A stretch of DNA of 18,350 bases from an uncultured Candidatus Melainabacteria bacterium (GTDB lineage: Bacteria; Cyanobacteriota; Vampirovibrionia; Gastranaerophilales; Gastranaerophilaceae): assembly GCA_934747325.1 (NCBI GenBank), contig CAKVGW010000038.1:1-18350 (forward strand), written 5' to 3'. Every line of letters starts with the position of its first letter. Within the stretch, counting starts at the first letter, position 1. Of this stretch, positions 7,927-13,530 are shown one piece after another. The notes under the pieces were generated by a model. That model was not told where the DNA came from. It made no database searches and worked only from the letters and a program-made list of their open reading frames with translations. The translations under genes were made by a program, and so were the position numbers.

Positions 7927-8943
7927 ATGGCGAAACCGGCGGAAGAAACAAACGTATCAGAAGAAAGAAGTAAAGCGCTTAAGCTTGCAATAGAAAAAAT
8001 TGAAAAAGATTTTGGTAAAGGCGCTATTATGAAGCTTGGTGACAAACCTGCTGTTAGCGTAGAAACTATACCAACAGGCGCTTTAGCATTAGACGTTGCC
8101 CTTGGCGTTGGCGGTATTCCTCGCGGACGTATTATTGAAGTTTACGGGCCTGAATCATCAGGTAAAACAACTTTGGCACAACATATTGTTGCCGAATGTC
8201 AAAAAAAAGGTGGAATTGCAGCGTTTGTTGACGCAGAACACGCACTTGACCCAGAATACGCAAGAAATCTTGGTGTAAATGTTGATGAGCTTTTAATTTC
8301 TCAACCTGATACAGGCGAACAAGCACTTGATATTACAGAAGAATTGGTTCGTTCCGGCGCAGTTGATATTATTGTTGTTGACTCTGTTGCAGCTCTTGTT
8401 CCAAAAGCTGAAATTGAAGGTTCTATGGAAGACCAACAAATGGGCTTGCAGGCAAGATTAATGTCTAAAGCATTGAGAAAATTAACAGGTATTATAGGAA
8501 AAACTAATACAACCGTTATCTTTATCAACCAATTAAGACAAAAAATCGGTGTTATGTATGGTAATCCTGAAACAACAACAGGTGGTAACGCACTTAAGTA
8601 TTACGCTTCAGTTCGTCTTGAAATCAAACGTGTTGAAGGCATTAAAGGTGATGGTGAAGATGTCGGTAACCACGTAAGAGTTAGAATTTTGAAAAACAAA
8701 GTTGCTCCTCCTTTTAGAACAGCTGAGTTTGATATTATATTCGGTAAAGGTATTTGCAAAATCGGCAATATCCTTGACGTTGCTGTTGATTTGGATATTG
8801 TGAAAAAAGCAGGTTCTTGGTTCAGCTTCAACGATGATAAACTAGGACAAGGCAGAGATAAAGCTAAAGAATTCTTGGCTAATAATCCTGAAATCCTAAA
8901 TCAAGTTGAAACACTGGTTCGAGAAAAATTAGCCAATAGTTAA
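7927..8943 (+). CDS. recA: RecA recombinase
   Basis: This 338-aa protein is RecA, the ATP-dependent strand-exchange filament protein of homologous recombination and co-protease for LexA-type repressors. Walker A is GPESSGKTT at 74-82, the catalytic Glu is in [10 protein letters not shown] (Glu104), Walker B is in [19 protein letters not shown], and loops L1 ([14 protein letters not shown]) and L2 ([13 protein letters not shown]...[14 protein letters not shown]) are intact. The C-terminus stops at LVREKLANS and lacks the long acidic tail seen in E. coli RecA. There is no intein. AGAGGA sits 7 bases before the ATG. A strong inverted repeat directly precedes that site. No SOS box was found, so control may differ from the classic LexA scheme or lie upstream of the preceding gene. 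Confidence 0.98.
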   Translation: MAKPAEETNVSEERSKALKLAIEKIEKDFGKGAIMKLGDKPAVSVETIPTGALALDVALGVGGIPRGRIIEVYGPESSGKTTLAQHIVAECQKKGGIAAFVDAEHALDPEYARNLGVNVDELLISQPDTGEQALDITEELVRSGAVDIIVVDSVAALVPKAEIEGSMEDQQMGLQARLMSKALRKLTGIIGKTNTTVIFINQLRQKIGVMYGNPETTTGGNALKYYASVRLEIKRVEGIKGDGEDVGNHVRVRILKNKVAPPFRTAEFDIIFGKGICKIGNILDVAVDLDIVKKAGSWFSFNDDKLGQGRDKAKEFLANNPEILNQVETLVREKLANS

Positions 8944-8983
8944 CAGGTGAAGAGTCGCTATTTCATTGGGTTTAAGAAAATGG

Positions 8984-9012
8984 TTGACAATCATGTTTAA
9001 CTATGGTATAAA
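8984..9012 (+). promoter_or_regulatory. Near-consensus sigma-70 promoter after recA
   Basis: TTGACA (8984-8989) and TATAAA (9007-9012) are separated by 17 bases, with TG at the extended -10 position (9004-9005). It is among the best promoters in the window. Predicted transcription start is near G9019, only ~43 bases upstream of a terminator's T-tract. Confidence 0.8.
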
Positions 9013-9018
9013 GTTATT

Positions 9019-9071
9019 GGGGTAAATGTATATTTTTGAGTCTTGCACACATTGCAAGACTTTCTTTTTTT
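9019..9071 (+). ncRNA. Predicted ~53-nt transcript (small RNA or attenuated leader)
   Basis: The strong promoter at 8984-9012 and the terminator at 9039-9071 bracket a transcript of about 53 bases that starts GGGGUAAAUG and has no credible coding sequence before the stem. A 34-codon frame (9026-9130) runs through the terminator and is not accepted as a gene. It may be an independent small RNA, or a leader whose read-through feeds the 51-aa gene at 9275, about 200 bases downstream. I do not recognise the RNA family. Confidence 0.5.
9039..9071 (+). terminator. Intrinsic terminator of the short transcript
   Basis: AGTCTTGCA (9039-9047) pairs perfectly with TGCAAGACT (9053-9061) around a CACAT loop and is followed by a T-rich tract to 9071. 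This is a textbook rho-independent terminator. Confidence 0.85.
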
Positions 9072-9274
9072 GTAAAAAGTTTGACTTTTTCGTACAAATC
9101 CTTAAAACCCTATTATCAATTCGTTTTTAAAAAATCATGTAACGAATTGTAAATCTTTATTTAAAAATCCTAAAGTTTTCAAAAAAAATGCCGATATAAA
9201 AATTGTAAGCAAAAACAAAGGATAAACAAAACAGAAAGTACACCCCTCGGAAATTTAGGAAAGGATTAACAAAT
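9072..9274 (+). promoter_or_regulatory. AT-rich structured leader of the 51-aa gene
   Basis: This gene-free stretch has two further hairpins: AAAAAGT/ACTTTTT around 9074-9090, and a perfect 9-bp pair CAATTCGTT (9117-9125) / AACGAATTG (9141-9149). A TATAAA at 9195-9200 could be a local -10 box without a clear -35. The stretch ends with AAAGGA (9260-9265), the ribosome binding site of the next gene. Confidence 0.4.
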
Positions 9275-9430
9275 ATGCGTATCGAAAATGAAATGTTAGC
9301 AAGATTCAACAAAACACAAGATTTAGAACAAAACTCAATTAACATGTCATTGTCACAAGAATTGGACTTCTTCTTTGATAATGTAATGGACACAGTAGTC
9401 GACTATTTCAAAGAAGAAGTCACTGTTTAA
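9275..9430 (+). CDS. Small acidic protein of unknown function (51 aa)
   Basis: This 51-aa reading frame (MRIENEMLARFNKTQDLEQN...) is supported by AAAGGA 9 bases before its ATG, a strong terminator 45 bases after its stop, and an otherwise gene-sized gap between recA and dCMP deaminase. The product is acidic and soluble, with no signal peptide or membrane segment; the second half (LSQELDFFFDNVMDTVVDYFKEEV) would make an amphipathic helix. I do not recognise it. Long, structured upstream sequence suggests regulated expression. Confidence 0.65.
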   Translation: MRIENEMLARFNKTQDLEQNSINMSLSQELDFFFDNVMDTVVDYFKEEVTV

Positions 9431-9475
9431 TATTAAGTGAGACTCAATCATACACATTTATTCCACAAAATTATT

Positions 9476-9501
9476 AACCGCGAGTTTACTTGCGGTTTTT
9501 T
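9476..9501 (+). terminator. Intrinsic terminator after the 51-aa gene
   Basis: AACCGCGAG (9476-9484) pairs with CTTGCGGTT (9489-9497; one G-U pair) around a TTTA loop, and T-rich sequence follows to 9501. The next gene's -10 box starts five bases later. Confidence 0.85.
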
Positions 9502-9505
9502 ATTG

Positions 9506-9511
9506 TATAAT
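9506..9511 (+). promoter_or_regulatory. -10 box of the dCMP deaminase gene
   Basis: A consensus TATAAT ends 6 bases before the ATG at 9518, the leaderless geometry. TG precedes it directly. No clear -35 is visible because the terminator stem occupies that place. Confidence 0.6.
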
Positions 9512-9517
9512 AAGGCT

Positions 9518-9973
9518 ATGGGAATAAAAAGTTGGACAGATTATTTTTTAGATTTAGCAAAAACTTGCTCTTCGCGTTCTAATTGCTTAAGAGCACAAGT
9601 TGGGGCAGTTATTGTTGGACAGGATAAAAAAATTAAAGCAACAGGCTATAACGGAACGCCTTCCGGCGTTGAATCTTGCTACGAACGCGGGGAGTGTTAC
9701 AGAATTAAAAACAACATTCCATCAGGAACTTGTTACGAAACTTGCCGTTCAATTCACGCTGAACAAAACGCTATAATTCAAGCAGGACAAGACCGTTGCA
9801 CAGGTGCTTCAATGTACATTTACGGTCACAACTTTATTTGTATTTTATGTAAAAGATTTATTGTGCAGTCAGGCATTGTTGATGTTTACCTCAAAAAAGA
9901 CGACAATGCACCGATTTTGCATGTTTCGGTTGAAGATATCAGAAGAGAGTTGGAAAATCCACAAAATTTTTAA
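9518..9973 (+). CDS. dCMP deaminase (ComEB-type zinc deaminase)
   Basis: This 151-aa protein deaminates dCMP to dUMP, feeding dTMP synthesis. The zinc/proton-shuttle motif is HAEQNA, and the Cys pair is ICILC (the family usually has PCxxC). The insert NGTPSGVESCYERGECYRI...C before HAE is characteristic of the dCMP deaminase/ComEB branch rather than cytidine or tRNA deaminases. The ATG at 9518 (MGIKSWTDYF) is chosen over an upstream TTG/ATG-type extension because the 27 extra residues would be translated from a transcription terminator. AAGG occurs only 2 bases before the ATG, too close to act as a ribosome binding site, so translation seems leaderless. Confidence 0.92.
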   Translation: MGIKSWTDYFLDLAKTCSSRSNCLRAQVGAVIVGQDKKIKATGYNGTPSGVESCYERGECYRIKNNIPSGTCYETCRSIHAEQNAIIQAGQDRCTGASMYIYGHNFICILCKRFIVQSGIVDVYLKKDDNAPILHVSVEDIRRELENPQNF

Positions 9974-10009
9974 ATGGAAAATTGTTTTAAATAATTTTAA
10001 TTATCCATT
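9973..10009. repeat. Short relative of the 32-bp-arm element, overlapping the deaminase stop
   Basis: AATGGAAAATT (9973-9983) pairs with AATTATCCATT (9999-10009) at 10 of 11 positions. The 22 bases at 9972-9993 are also present, in reverse complement, at 13453-13474 inside the larger element near folC, and the nearby CCATTGTC also recurs there. It may double as a terminator for the deaminase gene. Confidence 0.6.
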
Positions 10010-10028
10010 GTCGAATTAGAAAATATAG

Positions 10029-10202
10029 GTTGGGCTTTCAGCCCAACAAAATTTGTTTTTCAAACAAATGCTCATACCTGTTGCATTCGGTGGGTACACA
10101 ACAGCAAAAACAAATTAAATTTACCGGCTTTAATTGAAGGGGAGTAATTTTTTGCACCAATAACCAGATAAATATCTATCGCGTTGGGCAAATATGCCCA
10201 AC
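10029..10202. repeat. Paired GTTGGGC hairpins (copies 2 and 3) and spacer
   Basis: Copy 2 (10029-10047) has stem GTTGGGCT/AGCCCAAC with loop TTC; copy 3 (10183-10202) has stem GTTGGGCA/TGCCCAAC with loop AATA. Between them are an ATTTGTTT/AAACAAAT hairpin and no gene. The block may be one small palindromic element about 175 bases long. Its part at about 10147-10163 (AATTTTTTGCACCAATAAC) resembles a piece of the 13345-13494 element in reverse complement. Confidence 0.6.
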
Positions 10203-10234
10203 CGACAGACCTACGTTTTGCAAATCAAATATAA

Positions 10235-10903
10235 TTAACTATTGGGATAAGAACGATAATACCCGCTAACTTTTGTACCGTCACCTCTTGTGTATTCATC
10301 AACATAAACAAGTTCGCCTGTTCGAACTCTTTTATCCAAATCCTCTTTTGTCGGCATATCACCATATTCTAAAGCTTGGTCTAAATATGTATCCATGATT
10401 ATAGGATTGTCTAAATCTTTCATTGAAACTTCATCTCTATGATAAACTCTATTAGCATAATAAAAAATTTTATCTATAAACTCACGTGGTACAAACTTAC
10501 GTCTATCAGTAAATGGATTGGTAATCAGTTCGCCTTTATTCATTTTTTGCATTACTTTGTCAGCAATCATATCTTCAATTTCTATTTGTCTAAACCCTTT
10601 ACCATTTATTTTACTTTTAATCTCACGACCAATTTCCCTTCCAATTGCATTATTCCAATTATCCATATTTGTTTCATAAGAAGGTGCATTCAGTGTTTCT
10701 AGTTCATGACTAGCGCCCAAAAAATTTGAAAAAGTACTGCTATGTCTAATTGTTAGCCATGCAGATAAATATGCATGCTTGAATGCATCTGCTTCGTTAT
10801 TCCAACTTGCATGCTCTCCTGTTCCAATTTCAAAACCATATTTTTTTTGATATTTATTTGTTTGTTTAACAATGTAGTTATTGAATTCATCTCTATTAAC
10901 CAT
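10235..10903 (-). CDS. Protein with AFxHA / HE / MDxxNNxIGR signature (DUF6973-like)
   Basis: This 222-aa soluble protein carries a conserved-looking set of polar residues: Asn36-Glu37-Ala-Asp-Ala-Phe41-x-His43-Ala, then His66-Glu67, then Met80-Asp81-x-x-Asn84-Asn85-x-Ile-Gly88-Arg89. I associate this pattern with a family of unknown function (DUF6973-type) that occurs alone or at the C-termini of large secreted or polymorphic-toxin-like proteins; the name is from memory and tentative. The spacing suggests a helical active-site or metal-binding bundle. The remainder (about 100-222) is charged and has no signal peptide. AAAGGA lies about 9 bases before the ATG. It is divergent from the membrane protein at 10961 with overlapping -10 boxes. 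The low-GC, repeat-bordered setting suggests an accessory gene. Confidence 0.7.
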   Translation of the reverse strand: MVNRDEFNNYIVKQTNKYQKKYGFEIGTGEHASWNNEADAFKHAYLSAWLTIRHSSTFSNFLGASHELETLNAPSYETNMDNWNNAIGREIGREIKSKINGKGFRQIEIEDMIADKVMQKMNKGELITNPFTDRRKFVPREFIDKIFYYANRVYHRDEVSMKDLDNPIIMDTYLDQALEYGDMPTKEDLDKRVRTGELVYVDEYTRGDGTKVSGYYRSYPNS

Positions 10904-10941
10904 TTCTATTTATCCTTTCTTTAATTTGACTAATACATCAA

Positions 10942-10949
10942 TTTATAAT
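10942..10949. promoter_or_regulatory. Overlapping divergent -10 boxes
   Basis: TATAAT on the + strand (10944-10949) and TATAAA on the - strand (10947-10942) share four bases. The first lies 11 bases before the ATG of the membrane protein at 10961; the second would give the 222-aa gene a leader of about 30 bases containing its ribosome binding site. No good -35 is seen on either side. Confidence 0.4.
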
Positions 10950-10960
10950 AAACTTTAACA

Positions 10961-11398
10961 ATGAAAATCAGATTTTATGAAGGTTTTAGTTTTCTAAATA
11001 TCTTAATTTCTTTGTTGATTGTCAATTTGATAGTAGTTATCTGTTGTCCGATTCACATTGGTATGTTATATTTTTTTAAAATTCCAATAAGTAATATCCT
11101 TTTTTGGAAAGAAGACGGACTTTATGTTACAACTGTTTTCATTCCAACAATTTTTTCATTTATTTTAACTATTTGGGTAGTTCCTTTTGTATTTATAGCT
11201 TCTTTAGTAGAAACTTTTTTAATAAAATTTGAAAAAATTCCACCAAAAGAAAAAGTTAAATTTTCTAAAAAGAAAACAAAAACATTGTCCATCATATTAA
11301 TTATTGCAATTTTTGCTTATTTAATATCTTTGGGAGGTTGGATTCATACAATGATACCTTATTCACCAGCAGAACTTGAACAACTGAGATATGATTAA
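10961..11398 (+). CDS. Small membrane protein of unknown function (145 aa)
   Basis: This protein has three or four predicted membrane segments: about residues 12-33, 56-84 (possibly two passes) and 108-128. A basic loop rich in Lys (FEKIPPKEKVKFSKKKTK, about 90-107) suggests that this loop is cytoplasmic. I do not recognise a family. The ATG lacks a Shine-Dalgarno sequence and the predicted leader is about 5 bases. It is followed 45 bases later by another small membrane protein on the same strand and is divergent from the 222-aa protein; an inhibitor or partner role is conceivable but unsupported. Confidence 0.65.
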   Translation: MKIRFYEGFSFLNILISLLIVNLIVVICCPIHIGMLYFFKIPISNILFWKEDGLYVTTVFIPTIFSFILTIWVVPFVFIASLVETFLIKFEKIPPKEKVKFSKKKTKTLSIILIIAIFAYLISLGGWIHTMIPYSPAELEQLRYD

Positions 11399-11443
11399 TT
11401 ATGTCATATTTACTAATCCTTCTTTTTGTTTTAACCTAACATT

Positions 11444-11767
11444 ATGAATAAATTACATAAGTATTTTTCTCTGAATATTATTTCTATTTGTGGACATTTT
11501 CTCTGGTGTTTATTTTTCTACACCCTTATCCCATTTGGTATTACTCTTGGAAATGCAGTTACTATTTGTTCTATTATTTACTTATTAAATATCTTACTTT
11601 GTATTTGTTTTATATTTGAATTCATACTTTATAACGTTTTTAATATAAAAAATATTTTTTTAGAAAAAATATGTCCTAATAAGTTTTATAATATAATTTT
11701 TATTTTTGGTTTAATATTCAGTGTTTTGTTTTTTATATTAATGACCATTTTATATGTTGTTTTTTAA
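11444..11767 (+). CDS. Small membrane protein of unknown function (107 aa)
   Basis: This very hydrophobic, Phe/Ile/Cys-rich protein has about three membrane segments (residues 11-32, 40-66 and 84-106) and ends inside the last one. No family is recognised. There is no convincing ribosome binding site before MNKLHKYF, and no good -10 box, so the call rests on the open frame, the membrane-protein composition and its place just after a similar gene. The AT content is higher than in the flanking housekeeping genes. Confidence 0.5.
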   Translation: MNKLHKYFSLNIISICGHFLWCLFFYTLIPFGITLGNAVTICSIIYLLNILLCICFIFEFILYNVFNIKNIFLEKICPNKFYNIIFIFGLIFSVLFFILMTILYVVF

Positions 11768-12153
11768 CTGGAATTCATTTTTATCTCCATTCAAAATTCA
11801 AAACAACATTAACATTAATGTTGTTTATTTGTTATTTAGCTTATCCTACGCAGTTTCTAAAGTTTTATAACTAAACTTTGTTTCAAAGCAACTATTTTTT
11901 CATTATACATATTTTGCAAAATTAACCTTGCATTGTAAACAAAAATTTACAAAATAAAGAGTAAATTTGCACATGAGAAATTGAGATTCTGAATATTAAT
12001 AATACCCCTGCCCCTCCCCCAAGGGAGGGTACTAAAGTCGTTCAATTATAGCAAAACTTCTTGCATTAAATTAGCACAAGTTACTCCCTCCCTCGGGGGA
12101 GGGGTAGGGGAGAGGGTGTTATTAACTTTATGAAAGTATGACCAAAACCAAGT
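11768..12153. other. Gene-free AT-rich stretch with hairpins and a G/C-rich element
   Basis: No gene is seen in these 386 bases. An 11-bp perfect stem (AACAACATTAA, 11802-11812, with TTAATGTTGTT, 11815-11825) follows the membrane protein and may act as its terminator. A second pair, TTGTAAA (11933-11939) / TTTACAA (11946-11952), lies further on, then the inverted-repeat element at 11996-12125. The remainder shows nothing recognisable. Confidence 0.6.
11996..12125. repeat. MITE-like element with C-rich/G-rich terminal inverted repeats
   Basis: CCCCTCCCCCAAGGGAGGG (12011-12029) is matched at 18 of 19 bases by the reverse complement of 12086-12104. Outside these, TTAATAA at the left edge and TTATTAA at the right edge continue the symmetry. 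The ~55-base AT-rich centre encodes nothing. This is the form of a small non-autonomous mobile element or an intergenic palindromic repeat. Confidence 0.65.
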
Positions 12154-13302
12154 CTAGCCAAGCTCTTTAATCCATTCCATTTGCCCAATCATATAAAACG
12201 ACCCGCAAATAATATTAAGTTTGTCGTCTTTCAATTTTTGTCCTATGTATTTTTGAGCTTCGTAAGGACAAGCGGACTTTAATTCTTCAAAACTGCATGC
12301 ATTCGGATAATCAAATTCATTCAAATAAATTTCATCGCCTTCTCTAAATAAAATATTCATCATTTTTGAATAATCTTTATTTCTAAGGCATCCGAAAACA
12401 AATCTTCTTTTTTCAGAAGAAAAATAATCATCTAAATTCTCTCTCAAAGCCTGCACGCCGTTTGGATTATGCGATGCGTCCACTATCAGGTTTTCAATCG
12501 GAAAATATTGAAATCTGCAAGGATTTTTAACTTTTTTTAATCCATCAATAATCGTTTCATCGCTAATATCTTTAAATAAATAATTTATCGCATTCACTGC
12601 AAGCGCAAGGTTTTCAACCTGATGATTACCTTTTAAACTAAGTGCATCAATAAATTCAGGTTTAACAAATGGTGTTGCCAAAATAAACATAGAATTCATT
12701 TCATCAGCTTTGTCTTTTATCGCTTCATATCCCATAGAAGTTATTACAGGACAATTTTGTTTGATTATACCGGCTTTTTCATAAGCGATTTTTTCTTTTG
12801 TGTCACCCAATCTTTCTGTATGGTCTAAATCAATTTGAGTAATAATTGCACAAAGATTTTTGTCTATAACGTTTGTCGCATCTAATCTTCCGCCCAAACC
12901 TGTTTCGAGGATTGCAACATCCACATTTTTGTGTTTGAAATACAAAAACATCATTACCGTTAAAATTTCAAATTCAGTTAAATGAATTCCGCAAGCACAG
13001 ATTTCTGTAACATAGTTTGCAAAATCTTCTTTAGAAATCTCAACACCACTAACTTTTATTCTTTCGGTATATTCCCAAATATGCGGGCTTGTATACAAGC
13101 CGGTTTTATATCCCGCTTCTCTTAACACTGAATCAAGAATTGAACAAACAGAGCCTTTGCCGTTTGTACCCGCAACATGAATACATTTTAAATCTTTTTG
13201 CGGATTTCCGAATTTTTCTAAAGCAGCTCGAATTCTATCTAATCCCAAATCTACATAAAATTTACCTTTACTTGTTAGTAGTTTTATTGAATCTTCGTAC
13301 AT
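12154..13302 (-). CDS. folC: Folylpolyglutamate synthase / dihydrofolate synthase
   Basis: This 382-aa Mur-ligase-type enzyme adds glutamate to folates and, in bifunctional members, makes dihydrofolate from dihydropteroate. The P-loop GTNGKGS is at 45-51. Other family marks are LETGLGGRLDATN, DHTERLGDTKEKIAYEKAGIIK, LKGNHQVENLALA and VDASHNPNGV. It is somewhat shorter than the usual 420 or so residues, mainly in the C-terminal domain. The ATG at 13302 is chosen because GGAG (13311-13308) sits 5 bases before it and MYEDSIKLL begins the family's first helix; a longer frame to 13353 would begin inside an inverted-repeat element. Which of the two activities it has cannot be read here. Confidence 0.93.
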   Translation of the reverse strand: MYEDSIKLLTSKGKFYVDLGLDRIRAALEKFGNPQKDLKCIHVAGTNGKGSVCSILDSVLREAGYKTGLYTSPHIWEYTERIKVSGVEISKEDFANYVTEICACGIHLTEFEILTVMMFLYFKHKNVDVAILETGLGGRLDATNVIDKNLCAIITQIDLDHTERLGDTKEKIAYEKAGIIKQNCPVITSMGYEAIKDKADEMNSMFILATPFVKPEFIDALSLKGNHQVENLALAVNAINYLFKDISDETIIDGLKKVKNPCRFQYFPIENLIVDASHNPNGVQALRENLDDYFSSEKRRFVFGCLRNKDYSKMMNILFREGDEIYLNEFDYPNACSFEELKSACPYEAQKYIGQKLKDDKLNIICGSFYMIGQMEWIKELG

Positions 13303-13344
13303 TTTTGCTCCATGCTTGTTATTTAGGGGCGAAGGGGAATGTCG

Positions 13345-13494
13345 AATTGACAATGGAAAGTGGAAAATGGAAAATTATTATAAAATTTCTAATTGTGTTT
13401 TCTGATTTATAAAATGTTTATTGTGCAAAAAATTGCACCCTACATTTGAAAATATTTAAAACAATTTTCCATTTTCCACTTTCCATTGTCAATT
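13345..13494. repeat. 150-bp element with perfect 32-bp inverted arms
   Basis: The arm at 13345-13376 is exactly the reverse complement of 13463-13494. The arms are A/G-rich and themselves repetitive (TGGAAA repeated). The 86-base centre contains a small hairpin GTGCAA/TTGCAC. A 22-base stretch at the right arm and its inner flank is shared with 9972-9993. It fills the space between the histidine kinase stop and folC. It could be a mobile element or act as a terminator/processing stem. Confidence 0.85.
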
Positions 13495-13530
13495 AAACCA
13501 AAGCAACCCATCGACTTCGCCCAATATTAA

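Noticed and set aside
8096-8831. Several antisense and out-of-frame open frames inside recA
   Set aside because: They reflect low-stop composition of a conserved gene; none has a start signal or recognisable product.
9026-9130. 34-codon frame with a CTHC motif (MYIFESCTHCK...) in the post-recA transcript
   Set aside because: It runs straight through the strong terminator stem and T-tract, and GGGG is only 3 bases before the ATG; chance coding of the hairpin is more likely.
13303-13353. Longer N-terminus for FolC starting at 13353
   Set aside because: Its ATG lies within an inverted-repeat element, it has no ribosome binding site, and the added residues do not fit the family.
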